A stretch of DNA of 64,000 nt from Candidatus Opimibacter skivensis (lineage in GTDB: Bacteria; Bacteroidota; Bacteroidia; Chitinophagales; Saprospiraceae), in assembly GCA_016721905.1 (NCBI GenBank), contig JADKHH010000003.1:186001-250000 (forward strand), written 5' to 3'. Position 1 is the first letter of the stretch. Every line of letters starts with the position of its first letter. The notes beneath the pieces are model-generated. The model saw nothing but the letters and a program-made list of their open reading frames with translations, was not told where the DNA came from and did not search any database. A program made the translations under genes and the position numbers. This document shows positions 7,435 to 15,887 of the stretch, piece after piece.

Positions 7435-9744
7435 ATGATCAAAAGCCAGATGATCCGCACAAGAACCCTTATTGTGCTTGTTACCCTGTGGAGCGCGTTT
7501 TCTGCCTCTATTGCAGTCGGACAGGTTGCAACCTTACGAGGCCATATCTATGATGAAGTTACCGGACAAGCTGTTGCTTTCTGTAACCTCACCCTTGCGG
7601 GCACAACGATAAGGACTGTGTCTGACCTTGATGGCTTTTTCGTGTTCACAAATGTCCCGGTAGGTTCCTACGAACTTCAATCCGCGTTTATCGGATATGA
7701 CACACTCCTGACCGCTGTGACGCTTCAGGCTGATCAGGTCAAATACCTCAAACTCCTCATGGTCGAAGGTTCCATTCAACTCCAGACGATCAATGTCAGC
7801 GCCAGTCTTGAACAGCGGAGAAATGAAGTCAATGTTTCCAGGATTACCGTTACGCCTAAACAAATCAAGGCATTACCCTCTACAGGAGGTGAAGCGGATA
7901 TAGCCCAGTACCTCATGGTCCTCCCAGGGATCATTTCCACCGGAGATCAAGGTGGACAAATCTATATCCGAGGAGGATCTCCGGTACAGAACAAAATATT
8001 ACTCGATGGCATGACCATCTATAACCCTTTCCATAGCATTGGATTTTTTAGTGTTTTTGAAACGGAGGCTATCAAATCAGCTGAAGTACTTAGCGGTGGC
8101 TTCAGTGCGGAGTATGGTGGCCGGATTTCAGCTATCGTTGATCTTAAAACAAGAGAAGGTGATAAGACCCGTTTTGGAGGATTGGTTTCCGCGAGTCCTT
8201 TTCAGCTCAAGGGATTGGTAGAAGGACCGATAACCCCATTCAATCCTGAAAGTAAAGCAAGCTCATCCTTTTTGATCACCGGGAAACATTCCATCCTTGA
8301 TAAAACATCTCAAGGTCTCTATGATTATGCATCTCCTGATTCATTGGGATTACCATACGCTTACACGGATCTCTATGGTAAGGTGTCCTTCCTGTCAGGC
8401 GATGGAAGTAAAGTTGATTTCTTTGGCTTTAGTTTTTCAGATGGAGTCAATCTTGACCAGCTTGCCAAATTAGACTGGCAGTCAGGGGGTGGGGGACTTA
8501 ATTTTAAGTTAATCCCGAATTCCTCAAACCTTATTATTTCAGGAACACTTGCGTATTCAAAATATGATATAGAACTCAAGGAGGCTGATAATGCGCCTCG
8601 TAAAAATTCCATTGGAGGATTTAATGCGTTATTTGATTTCCAGTCTTTTGGAAAAAACAGCACACTCAATTATGGCTTCGAGCTCAATGGAATATCGACA
8701 GCACTTGAATTCCGCAACTTCGTTGGTGTCACATTTGAACAAATGGAAAATACCACCGAGCTTGCTGGTTATGTTTCCTGGCGGCAGAAAACCGGGCCAC
8801 TGATTATCGAACCAGGTTTGCGGGCGCAGTTTTATGCATCATTGGGAGATTTTTCAATTGAACCAAGACTTGCATTGAAAAGCAATTTTTCAGACAAAGT
8901 CAGACTTAAGTTTGCCGCCGGAAAATATTCACAAAACCTGATCAGTACCGTCAACGAAAAAGATGTAGTCAATCTCTTTGTTGGATTTTTATCCGGGCCT
9001 GAAGAAACCATCTATGAACCCGGTATTGACAACACGACGGAAACAAAAGACAAGTTGCAGAAAGCGTGGCATTTCTTAGGGGGTGTGGAATTTGAAATGT
9101 TCAAAGGATGGGAAGTCAATGTGGAAGGTTATTACAAAGGCTTTTCACAACTCATCGGCGTCAATCGTAATAAACTGAGTGAACAGGATCCTGATTTCTC
9201 CACGGAGACAGGTAATGCCTACGGTATTGATTTTACATTCAGCCGTCAGACACAAAAAGTACTGATGTGGGCCACCTATTCTTTGGGATATGTCAACAGG
9301 GATGATGGTGAGCAGGTGTATCCTACTCACTTCGAAAGAAGGCATAACATCAACCTTTTAGTTAGCTACGCACTTGGTCGTACCTGGGAGTTGGGTGCAC
9401 GTTGGAATTATGGCTCCGGATTTCCTTTTACCCTTACACAAGGGTTCTATGGCCAGCAAGACATCCTGGGTGGAATTGATTCTGATGTGCTCACAGGTAA
9501 CCCTGACCAGCCAGGTATCATCTATTCAGATCAGCGTAATAGTGGTCAGCTGCCTGATTATCATCGATTGGATATGTCATTGAAGAAGACGATTGAGTTT
9601 AATAAGGACTTGAGGCTCGAAATTATGGCCAGTGTGACCAATGTGTACAACCGGGCCAATATCTTTTATTTTGACAGAGTCTCCTATTCAAGAGTAGATC
9701 AGCTTCCGATCCTGCCAAGTCTGACGGTAACGGTTGACTTCTAA
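7435..9744 (+). CDS. TonB-dependent receptor with N-terminal carboxypeptidase-like domain
   Basis: Complete receptor of 769 residues. Signal peptide (IVLVTLWSAFSASIAVGQ), then a CarboxypepD_reg-like beta-sandwich (ATLRGHIYDEVTGQAVAFCN, then GSYELQSAFIGYDT), then the plug (PSTGGEADIAQYLMVLPG, IYIRGGSPVQNKILLDG, GGFSAEYGGRISAIVDL) and a 22-strand-type barrel ending PSLTVTVDF with a terminal Phe. Substrate unknown. Closely related in layout to the truncated receptor at the window start (GFFSVF, YGGR motifs shared), which suggests paralogues, but no DUF4249 gene follows here. It is flanked downstream by the dyad and promoter of the LptF/G gene. Confidence 0.93.
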   Translation: MIKSQMIRTRTLIVLVTLWSAFSASIAVGQVATLRGHIYDEVTGQAVAFCNLTLAGTTIRTVSDLDGFFVFTNVPVGSYELQSAFIGYDTLLTAVTLQADQVKYLKLLMVEGSIQLQTINVSASLEQRRNEVNVSRITVTPKQIKALPSTGGEADIAQYLMVLPGIISTGDQGGQIYIRGGSPVQNKILLDGMTIYNPFHSIGFFSVFETEAIKSAEVLSGGFSAEYGGRISAIVDLKTREGDKTRFGGLVSASPFQLKGLVEGPITPFNPESKASSSFLITGKHSILDKTSQGLYDYASPDSLGLPYAYTDLYGKVSFLSGDGSKVDFFGFSFSDGVNLDQLAKLDWQSGGGGLNFKLIPNSSNLIISGTLAYSKYDIELKEADNAPRKNSIGGFNALFDFQSFGKNSTLNYGFELNGISTALEFRNFVGVTFEQMENTTELAGYVSWRQKTGPLIIEPGLRAQFYASLGDFSIEPRLALKSNFSDKVRLKFAAGKYSQNLISTVNEKDVVNLFVGFLSGPEETIYEPGIDNTTETKDKLQKAWHFLGGVEFEMFKGWEVNVEGYYKGFSQLIGVNRNKLSEQDPDFSTETGNAYGIDFTFSRQTQKVLMWATYSLGYVNRDDGEQVYPTHFERRHNINLLVSYALGRTWELGARWNYGSGFPFTLTQGFYGQQDILGGIDSDVLTGNPDQPGIIYSDQRNSGQLPDYHRLDMSLKKTIEFNKDLRLEIMASVTNVYNRANIFYFDRVSYSRVDQLPILPSLTVTVDF

Positions 9745-9811
9745 TCTACAGCCAGTTAGCTCCAGTCAACCTTGACCTGGAAAGGTTTCAATGGTCTGGG
9801 CTATACTTAGG

Positions 9812-9828
9812 CTAAACCATTGGTTTAG
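9812..9828. promoter_or_regulatory. Perfect dyad upstream of the LptF/G promoter box
   Basis: CTAAACCA, one T, TGGTTTAG: 8-bp arms with a 1-nt centre, ending 2 nt before the -7 box at 9831. Low GC and no U-tract argue against a terminator of the receptor gene; the position between the expected -33 region and the -7 box suits a repressor operator. Function inferred only from position. Confidence 0.45.
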
Positions 9829-9830
9829 AC

Positions 9831-9838
9831 TAATTTTG
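9831..9838 (+). promoter_or_regulatory. -7 box TAATTTTG for the LptF/G-PAP2 operon
   Basis: Exact TAnnTTTG match, 43 nt before the GTG start at 9882, immediately after the dyad at 9812-9828. Confidence 0.6.
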
Positions 9839-9881
9839 CACCTTATATACGAAAAGGGAGCATTCCCTTGTTTATTTCACC

Positions 9882-11453
9882 GTGAGGAAACCTTGGTACG
9901 ACATAGGATATCAGATCGACAAACTGCTTGTCAGCAGTTTTATTCCGCCGTTTATGATGTCCTTTTTTATGGCCCTTTTCGTGCTGATTATGCAGTTTCT
10001 CTGGAAGTTTATAGAGGACATCATCGGCAAGGGGGTAGGGGCCCTGGTGATCATGGAAATGTTTTTCTACAAATCTGTTTCGCTCTTTCCCCTGGCACTC
10101 CCTATAGCTGTGCTCTTAGCTTCAGTGATGGTGATGGGAAATCTCGCGGAGCGTTATGAATTGTCCAGCTTTAAATCCGCAGGTGTGCCCCTGACCAGGA
10201 TACTGGCACCCTTGCTCGGGTTGAGTACTGTCATCGGTTTGTTTTCATTCTATTGTTCCAACACGATCATACCGATTGCCAATCTTAAATACCAATCCAG
10301 GTTGTACGATATCCGCAATCAGAAACCAACATTGAGTATTGAGCCTGGTGTTTTTAATGAGGACTTTCATGGATACTCCATCCGTGTGGGTAAAAAACAC
10401 AAGGATAAAGAGACGATTGAAGATATCATGGTGTATGATGATTCACAGCGAAGTAAAGGAAGGCTCAATGTTGTTACCGCTCAGAAAGGAAAAATGTATG
10501 TTTCGCAAGACGATGGCGCTTTTGTCATGACGTTGTATGATGGGTATCAGTATGCAGAGGCGGATGGGCAAGGGCGGCCCAATGCAAAGCCGTTTATGAT
10601 TTCACATTTCAATGAGTGGACCAGGCGATTTGATCTTGGCGAGTTTGATCTGGACCGCACTGAAGAAGAGCAGTTCAAATCGCATCACACGATGAAGAGC
10701 GCTCGCCAGATAGCAAGTGAAATCGATACGATGAATGAGCAAATAGCCATCGCGAGAGCCTCCAATCATACACCCTATGTACTCTTGTCAGATTCGTTAT
10801 CTAAATCTACCCCGATCAATGATGGTATAGAAAGAGATACATCAGAAGTCACCATCCTTGAAAGAGGATTGAAAGGTAGTCGAGTCGTCATTGAAAACTC
10901 TAAAGCTGTATCCAGGTATACACAAATGAAGGCATTCCTTGATTCAATGGATGTAAGCATGGCTACTTCGGTGATGCAAGTACTTCCGGCTAGCCTTCAG
11001 CGTGAATTCAAAGGGCAAATGAATAGCAAGATTTCTATTGCCAAGTCCACCATTGACAGGACTGACAGGACCATACAGCGCCTGGAACTAAACAAGAGAA
11101 AACATACTTATGAATTGCATTGGAAGTTTTCGCTTGCGGCTGCCTGTATTGTCATGTTATTTATTGGCGGACCGATGGGCACCATCGTGCGCAAGGGAGG
11201 ATTTGGGTATCCGCTTTTAGTATCCATTTTCTTTTTCACCTTCTTCCTGATGAGCAATATCAGCTCTAAGAAATTGAACGATGCGCAAAAACTTCCCCCT
11301 GTATTGGCTGCGTGGCTGCCCGTGATTCTGTTGTGTGTCATCTCTGCCATCCTGACCTATAAGGCGCTGCAGGATTCCAAGATTATGGATATGGATCGAT
11401 TTAAAGCTATGTTCGGCAAATGGCGTTCGGCTCTTAAGTTGAAAAGTGCATGA
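9882..11453 (+). CDS. LptF/LptG family lipopolysaccharide export permease
   Basis: Inner-membrane permease of 523 residues (YjgP/YjgQ family), part of the LptBFG transporter that extracts lipopolysaccharide for transport to the outer membrane. Three N-terminal helices (FMMSFFMALFVLIMQFLW, SLFPLALPIAVLLASVMVMG, ILAPLLGLSTVIGLFSFY), a large periplasmic region (about residues 125-410) and three C-terminal helices (FSLAAACIVMLFIGGPMG, YPLLVSIFFFTFFLM, LPVILLCVISAILTYK). YELSSFKSAGVPL is the coupling-helix region contacting LptB. The protein is longer than the E. coli homologues because of the periplasmic insert, which is common in this phylum. GTG 9882 is the best start. The stop overlaps the PAP2 gene by 4 nt. 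Confidence 0.88.
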   Translation: MRKPWYDIGYQIDKLLVSSFIPPFMMSFFMALFVLIMQFLWKFIEDIIGKGVGALVIMEMFFYKSVSLFPLALPIAVLLASVMVMGNLAERYELSSFKSAGVPLTRILAPLLGLSTVIGLFSFYCSNTIIPIANLKYQSRLYDIRNQKPTLSIEPGVFNEDFHGYSIRVGKKHKDKETIEDIMVYDDSQRSKGRLNVVTAQKGKMYVSQDDGAFVMTLYDGYQYAEADGQGRPNAKPFMISHFNEWTRRFDLGEFDLDRTEEEQFKSHHTMKSARQIASEIDTMNEQIAIARASNHTPYVLLSDSLSKSTPINDGIERDTSEVTILERGLKGSRVVIENSKAVSRYTQMKAFLDSMDVSMATSVMQVLPASLQREFKGQMNSKISIAKSTIDRTDRTIQRLELNKRKHTYELHWKFSLAAACIVMLFIGGPMGTIVRKGGFGYPLLVSIFFFTFFLMSNISSKKLNDAQKLPPVLAAWLPVILLCVISAILTYKALQDSKIMDMDRFKAMFGKWRSALKLKSA

Positions 11454-12088
11454 GTGCCTGGAGGATCTATGTGATCGGCGCGTTTGTGTTTATGGCGGCG
11501 GGAATTGCCATCACGTTTCTCGGTGATAAAGGCCATTTTGTCCGATGGTTAGCCTTGCACAGGACCCCGTTTGCAGACTATTACTTTTACCATGTGACTA
11601 AGCTTGGTGAAGAATATGGTTTCATCATCATTGGAATTTTGTTGTGGCTAAAGTCGTGGAGACGCATGATTGTGATCCCTTTACTCGGGGGCCTGGTGAC
11701 CGTAGTTACTTATCTTTTAAAGGAATGGTTTCAGCATGAAAGGCCATTTCTTTATCTGGAACGTACCGGCTGGGAAGGGCCATTAGGGGTTCTGGACTAC
11801 CAGGTATTGTCCGGTCACGCGAGTTTTCCATCCGGTCACTCAATGGCTGCCTGGGCCTTATTCACGCTGACAGCAGCATTGATCAGGAAGCCGTGGGTTT
11901 CGTTTGTCTGCTTATTTCTTGCCGCTTCGGTTTCACTTTCACGTGTTTACCTGATTGCCCATTTTTTGCGAGACACCATTGCGGGAGCTGCAGTAGGATT
12001 TGCCCTGGGGTATGCGCTCTATTATTTCTTTGACAACATGATGAAAAAGAGGGAGTTAAGCCAGGCATTTACCCAAAAGGATGCCTGA
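11450..12088 (+). CDS. PAP2-family membrane phosphatase
   Basis: Integral membrane phosphatase of 212 residues with all three PAP2 motifs: KEWFQHERP (Lys91, Arg98, Pro99), PSGH (127-130) and SRVYLIAHFLRD (Arg165, His171, Asp175). Five or six hydrophobic helices. Such enzymes act on undecaprenyl pyrophosphate, phosphatidylglycerol phosphate or lipid A phosphates. The ATGA overlap with the LPS export permease suggests a role in envelope lipid turnover, either carrier recycling or lipid A dephosphorylation; this is inference from context. Sequence alone does not separate these substrates. Confidence 0.87.
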   Translation: MSAWRIYVIGAFVFMAAGIAITFLGDKGHFVRWLALHRTPFADYYFYHVTKLGEEYGFIIIGILLWLKSWRRMIVIPLLGGLVTVVTYLLKEWFQHERPFLYLERTGWEGPLGVLDYQVLSGHASFPSGHSMAAWALFTLTAALIRKPWVSFVCLFLAASVSLSRVYLIAHFLRDTIAGAAVGFALGYALYYFFDNMMKKRELSQAFTQKDA

Positions 12089-12157
12089 AAGGACCCCTTC
12101 TGCATTGTCGACCGGATGATGTCGCAATCTAAAACGGACGGACTACCAATAGGATAG

Positions 12158-12165
12158 TATATTTG
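12158..12165 (+). promoter_or_regulatory. -7 box TATATTTG for the OmpH-like gene
   Basis: Exact TAnnTTTG match 21 nt before the ATG at 12187. It supports ATG 12187 over the in-frame TTG at 12163, which overlaps the box. Confidence 0.6.
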
Positions 12166-12186
12166 CCGCTTCATAATCACTTACTC

Positions 12187-12783
12187 ATGAAAAACTTCAA
12201 TATTCCCTTTGTGCTCGTGTGCATGCTCCTCATGACTTATGCCTGTAAAGAGGCCGGCTCATCAGCCGCTCAGCCTGCAGCAGAAGGCACAGGGATAAAA
12301 ATCGCCTATGTCAACGGAGACTCCATCCTGACTAATTATAAAGAATTCAAGAAGGAATCTGAAGCGATGGAGATTAAGCAACGTAAAGCAGAAGAACAAC
12401 TGCAGAGCAAAGGCGCTGCCCTTGAAAAGGAAATCATGGCCTATCAGCAAAAAGCACAGACAGGCACCATGACCGGAAAAGAAATGGAAGCCCGCGAAAA
12501 ATACCTGTCCACCCGCCAGGAAGCGATAATGGCAGAGCGTGATAAGATGGCTCAGGAAATCATGAGCGAGACTGCACAGATCAATAAGCGCCTGCAAGCC
12601 GTCATGCAAGAAAAACTCAACGAGATTAAAAAACAGGAAGGATACGATTTTATCCTCAGCTACATTGAGGGCGGACAAGTGCTGGTAGCGAATGAAAAAT
12701 ACGACATCACGGAAAAGGTACTCAAGGCCTTGAATGAAGGTGATGCTCCCTCGACGACGACAGATACTACTGCTAAAAAGTAG
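12187..12783 (+). CDS. OmpH/Skp-like periplasmic chaperone, probable lipoprotein
   Basis: 198 residues. An N-terminal hydrophobic signal ends in YAC, a loose lipobox with Cys20, then a low-complexity Ala/Ser linker, then the Skp core: GIKIAYVNGDSILTNYKEFK, a long charged coiled coil (about residues 60-145) and the closing strand EGYDFILSYIEGGQVLVANEKYDIT. Skp-type proteins hold unfolded outer-membrane proteins in the periplasm with tentacle-like coiled coils. The possible lipid anchor differs from soluble E. coli Skp and would tether it to a membrane. Convergent with dnaG; a weak hairpin (AGCCG/CGGCT arms, 12790-12815) lies between the two. Confidence 0.85.
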   Translation: MKNFNIPFVLVCMLLMTYACKEAGSSAAQPAAEGTGIKIAYVNGDSILTNYKEFKKESEAMEIKQRKAEEQLQSKGAALEKEIMAYQQKAQTGTMTGKEMEAREKYLSTRQEAIMAERDKMAQEIMSETAQINKRLQAVMQEKLNEIKKQEGYDFILSYIEGGQVLVANEKYDITEKVLKALNEGDAPSTTTDTTAKK

Positions 12784-12789
12784 TTGATA

Positions 12790-12815
12790 AGCCGCTGTGT
12801 TTTTATTCAACGGCT
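12790..12815. terminator. Possible bidirectional terminator between OmpH-like gene and dnaG
   Basis: Arms AGCCG and CGGCT with an inner TG/CA pair around a T-rich loop, in the 60-nt gap between two convergent genes. The stem is short and lacks a clean U-tract after it, so support comes mostly from position. Confidence 0.3.
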
Positions 12816-12843
12816 AGCTTTGCACGATTACCTGCTCATCGAT

Positions 12844-14802
12844 TCAAACGCGTAATACCACATTTTTAAATTGCGAAGTTATCTGTTCCCGCAATTGGAG
12901 CAGATCAGCATGCATGCGCATGTGGATGATCATTTCGTTCTCATTTCCTTCTGCCTGCAGTTGATTGATGACGGCTATGTTATTCTCTATGTGGCCCATC
13001 AATATCTTGAGTTTTAAACGCAGGATCGCATCGAATGCATCTTTCTTATAATTGATATCCGGATGGAGTTGAATCTGTAACGGCATATCATGTTCTTCCC
13101 AGCGGGCATACTCATTGGGGGAAGTAAGCAACTCGATGGCCAGGTTTTGGATTTCCTTATTGGCATGATGCGTAAAGTACTCAGGGCCCGGTGGTTTACC
13201 TTGTTCCAGCAGGTCCTGGTATTCGCGCATTATTTTCTTGTAGGTTTCGTTTTGAAACTCATCGATGATATCGAGCAGGCTGACTAAGATGTAGCGGCTT
13301 AAAGGGGTCAGATTGGAATCAGGAATAGGTTTGTCACCATACGAAAGCAAAATGCGTATGATATCTCTTTCCTGGAATTGATCAGCTAGATTCGGTAGTG
13401 CCTGGATACGCGCATCTGTTTGCTTTGTCTCCTGGTTAAATACCTGATGTTGTATTTCACGTTCTGCACTGTCGACATCGCGTGGGATGCCTTGTCTCTT
13501 TTGCCTGAGAAACTCATCATACGCTTTGTTGGTTTCACGCACGAGGATATGCTCATCGATCTTCATGAGGTGAGCACATTCGGTGATGAATGCGGATCGC
13601 TTGATGGCCTCAGGAATGTGGGCGAGGGTCTCTACAAGATCTTTGACCAATGTGGTCTTGCGCATAGGATCGCCTGCAGCCTCTTTTAAAAGCAATTGAG
13701 TCTTAAACAGTATGAAGTCCTTGCCATGTTCGCGGATATAATCCTGAAAGCCTGCAAGGCCAGATTTCTTAACAAAGGAGTCCGGATCTTCACCTTCGGG
13801 TAAGAGTGCGAGCCTGACATCCAGGTTTTCTTCCAGGATCAGATCGAGTCCCCTCATCGCAGCTTTAATACCTGCAGGATCGCTGTCATACAATACGGTA
13901 ATACGACCAGCATATCGACGTATCAATCGTATCTGGTCTGGTGTCAGTGCTGTACCTGATGAGGCTACTACGTTTTCAATGCCCGCCTGATGCAGACTGA
14001 TGACGTCAGTATAGCCTTCCACCAGGAAACAATTATCGTTGTCGCGGATAGCTTTCTTTGCATGCGAAAGTCCATAGAGAACCTTGCGCTTGACGTATAT
14101 CTCCGTTTCCGGTGAATTAATATACTTAGGCCCTCTTTTCGAATTTACCATCTGTCGACCTGCAAATGCTATGACCTTTCCGGAAATATTGAAAATAGGG
14201 AACATCACCCGGTGTCTGAAAAAATCGCCACCATGCTGGGTGATCAAACCCGCTCTCTGAAGGATGTCCAGGGTAAATCCCGCCTTCTTAGCCTCATGGA
14301 TGAGCCCGTCTGCTTTGTCGGGGGCATAACCAAGGCCAAAGGATTCAATTGTTTTAGTGCGAAACCCCCTCTCTATGAAGTAGTTAAGGCCTGCAACCTG
14401 GCCTTCCTCGGTGTCGTGAAGCTGGCTTTTATAATATTGCCAGGCGAATTCGAGGACTTTGTAGATGGTTTCCCGCTCCCTTTCGGCCTGGATCGTTTCT
14501 GCATCTGCTTGAGTCTCTTCGAGTTGGATGCTGTATTTCCCCGCCAGGTAACGGATTGCCTCAGGATAATCATATCCTTCGTGCTCCATGACAAAATTGA
14601 TGGCACCACCAGCTTTGCCGCAGCCAAAGCACTTATAGATGTTTTTAGTGGGTGAAACATTGAAGGATGGGGTCTTTTCATGGTGAAAGGGGCAAAGCCC
14701 GATCAAATTGGTCCCCCGACGCTTCAGGTTGACAAAATCGCCCACGACTTCCTCTACACGGGCCCTTTCCATTACTTCCTCTATACTTTTTCGGCTGATC
14801 AT
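12844..14802 (-). CDS. dnaG: DNA primase DnaG
   Basis: Replicative primase of 652 residues that makes RNA primers for DNA synthesis. N-terminal CHC2 zinc ribbon (CPFHHEKTPSF with CFGCGKAGG about 20 residues on), the RNA polymerase core (FRHRVMFPIFNISGKVIAFAGR, KYINSPETEIYVKRKVLYGL), and the TOPRIM metal site: Glu in VEGYTDVISLHQAG, and DSDPAG. The C-terminal part (about residues 450-650) is the diverged DnaB-helicase-binding domain. The ATG at 14802 sits 7 nt after an exact TAnnTTTG box, so the transcript is likely leaderless. It stands alone here rather than in the rpsU-dnaG-rpoD order of proteobacteria. Confidence 0.97.
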   Translation of the reverse strand: MISRKSIEEVMERARVEEVVGDFVNLKRRGTNLIGLCPFHHEKTPSFNVSPTKNIYKCFGCGKAGGAINFVMEHEGYDYPEAIRYLAGKYSIQLEETQADAETIQAERERETIYKVLEFAWQYYKSQLHDTEEGQVAGLNYFIERGFRTKTIESFGLGYAPDKADGLIHEAKKAGFTLDILQRAGLITQHGGDFFRHRVMFPIFNISGKVIAFAGRQMVNSKRGPKYINSPETEIYVKRKVLYGLSHAKKAIRDNDNCFLVEGYTDVISLHQAGIENVVASSGTALTPDQIRLIRRYAGRITVLYDSDPAGIKAAMRGLDLILEENLDVRLALLPEGEDPDSFVKKSGLAGFQDYIREHGKDFILFKTQLLLKEAAGDPMRKTTLVKDLVETLAHIPEAIKRSAFITECAHLMKIDEHILVRETNKAYDEFLRQKRQGIPRDVDSAEREIQHQVFNQETKQTDARIQALPNLADQFQERDIIRILLSYGDKPIPDSNLTPLSRYILVSLLDIIDEFQNETYKKIMREYQDLLEQGKPPGPEYFTHHANKEIQNLAIELLTSPNEYARWEEHDMPLQIQLHPDINYKKDAFDAILRLKLKILMGHIENNIAVINQLQAEGNENEMIIHMRMHADLLQLREQITSQFKNVVLRV

Positions 14803-14809
14803 CAGAAGG

Positions 14810-14817
14810 CAAAACTA
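14810..14817 (-). promoter_or_regulatory. -7 box TAGTTTTG for dnaG
   Basis: Exact TAnnTTTG match on the minus strand, 7 nt before the dnaG ATG. Predicts a start point at or just before the initiation codon. Confidence 0.6.
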
Positions 14818-14856
14818 AATGTTTGGTCGATTTAACATAAATATCAGAATAATCTC

Positions 14857-14887
14857 TTGGCGATCCAATTTAAGGATACTATATTTG
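14857..14887 (+). promoter_or_regulatory. Full promoter with no gene directly downstream
   Basis: TTG at 14857-14859, a 20-nt spacer, then TATATTTG at 14880-14887: -33 element, spacing and -7 box all fit the Bacteroidota primary sigma consensus (TTTG, 19-21 nt, TAnnTTTG). The transcript would start near 14893 and meet the intrinsic terminator at 14975-15006, well before dapB. Confidence 0.7.
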
Positions 14888-14892
14888 TTTGG

Positions 14893-15006
14893 AAGTTATC
14901 TCCAAAGTGGATGACCGCCATTACAAACTTGAATTCTTGATACGTTTTTAGGGTGTTCTCATAGTGTGTTCTTACCCGCTTTCCGATGGGAAGGCGGGTT
15001 TTTTTA
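14893..15006 (+). ncRNA. Candidate small RNA or dapB leader, about 110 nt
   Basis: Bounded by a good promoter (14857-14887) and a strong terminator (14975-15006), with no substantial open frame. The 5' end can form a hairpin (TTTGGA, loop, TCCAAA at 14888-14906), then a small GTGG/CCGC stem with an ATGA loop (14907-14918). A GGGT at 14951-14954 could pair with the ACCC at 14974-14977 of the terminator arm, which would allow an antiterminator. A 9-codon frame (MTAITNLNS) starts at 14911. It could be an independent regulatory RNA, a 6S-like RNA, or an attenuator leader for dapB, whose start is 54 nt past the terminator. No known family was recognised. Confidence 0.5.
14975..15006 (+). terminator. 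Intrinsic terminator upstream of dapB
   Basis: Arms CCCGCTTTCC and GGAAGGCGGG (10 pairs with one G-U) around a GATG loop, followed by a run of eight T. It terminates plus-strand transcription, although the nearest upstream gene (dnaG) is on the other strand. Confidence 0.85.
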
Positions 15007-15059
15007 TGCCTGTTAGTATTTTGATAAACAATTGATTATCAATTAAATATGTATCAATC

Positions 15060-15788
15060 ATGACCACAGTCGGGATTGTTGGATTAGGAAAAATGGGCCA
15101 GGCAATAGCCTCGATGCTCGGTAACCGGGAAGACCTGAAATCCCACTCTTTTCACCGGATTTCTCCTGAAAACACCGGGATCCTTAAGTCTTGTGATGTC
15201 GTTATAGAATTTACAATTGCCGAAGCAGCCCCGGGGGTTATCCGCCAATGCCTTGATCTTGGAATCCCTGTTGTGTCAGGCACTACCGGATGGCATGAGT
15301 ATAACCTTGAATCCATCCTTTCGTATTGCAAGCAAAAGCAAGGAACGTTGTTGTATGCAACTAATTTCAGTGTGGGCATGAATATCGTTTTTGCATTGAA
15401 CAGGAAACTGGCTGAAGTCATGTCGGATCTTCCCGCATTTAAACCTTCCATCCAGGAGATTCATCACGTTCATAAAAAAGATTCGCCGAGCGGAACCGCG
15501 TATACGTTGATTGAAGATATTTTGACCCGCCATCCCCATTACACGGGCTTTGCTCATAATCCAGGTGGTGAAAATTTCCAGGATGATAAAATACCAGTCA
15601 CTTCAATCCGGGAAGGGGAGGTAAAAGGATTTCATCAGGTCGCTTGGAGTTCTGGTGCTGAACAAGTCACCATCGCCCATGAAGCTTTTGATCGTACCAT
15701 ATTTGCTGAAGGAGCTGTTATGGCTGCCTTGTGGTTAAGCCGGCAGCCCCGCGGAATATACACGATGAAAGATATCCTCAACATTTGA
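15060..15788 (+). CDS. dapB: 4-hydroxy-tetrahydrodipicolinate reductase
   Basis: Reduces 4-hydroxy-tetrahydrodipicolinate with NAD(P)H in the diaminopimelate/lysine pathway that feeds peptidoglycan and protein synthesis. 242 residues, with GIVGLGKMGQAI (nucleotide-binding loop), VVSGTTGW, TNFSVGMNIVF, and the signature EIHHVHKKDSPSGTA carrying the catalytic His135/His136 and Lys139/Lys140. The ATG at 15060 follows an AT-rich stretch. No other dap genes are nearby, so it is a single-gene unit, possibly controlled by the leader described at 14893-15006. Followed by a long hairpin at 15790-15825. Confidence 0.96.
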   Translation: MTTVGIVGLGKMGQAIASMLGNREDLKSHSFHRISPENTGILKSCDVVIEFTIAEAAPGVIRQCLDLGIPVVSGTTGWHEYNLESILSYCKQKQGTLLYATNFSVGMNIVFALNRKLAEVMSDLPAFKPSIQEIHHVHKKDSPSGTAYTLIEDILTRHPHYTGFAHNPGGENFQDDKIPVTSIREGEVKGFHQVAWSSGAEQVTIAHEAFDRTIFAEGAVMAALWLSRQPRGIYTMKDILNI

Positions 15789-15789
15789 A

Positions 15790-15825
15790 ATAAACGAGGC
15801 CTCCCAAATGGAAGGCCTTGTTTAT
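15790..15825. terminator. Terminator hairpin between dapB and YceI gene
   Basis: 13-pair stem ATAAACGAGGCCT / AGGCCTTGTTTAT with one G-U pair and a 10-nt loop. It lies 2 nt after the dapB stop and faces the convergent YceI gene. The AT-rich outer pairs give a short U-run on either strand, so it is probably bidirectional. Confidence 0.7.
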
Positions 15826-15887
15826 GTTAGAATGAAGCCATTCTCTTTCCCATACAGGAATAGAAAAATCTTGGCGTACTGATTTTA

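Noticed and set aside
12262..12810. Antisense 182-codon frame opposite the OmpH-like gene
   Set aside because: A Phe/Leu/His-rich shadow of a Lys/Glu-rich coiled-coil gene, with no start context or family.
14893..15006. Lysine riboswitch before dapB
   Set aside because: At about 110 nt it is too short for the lysine aptamer, and none of its conserved blocks was seen.
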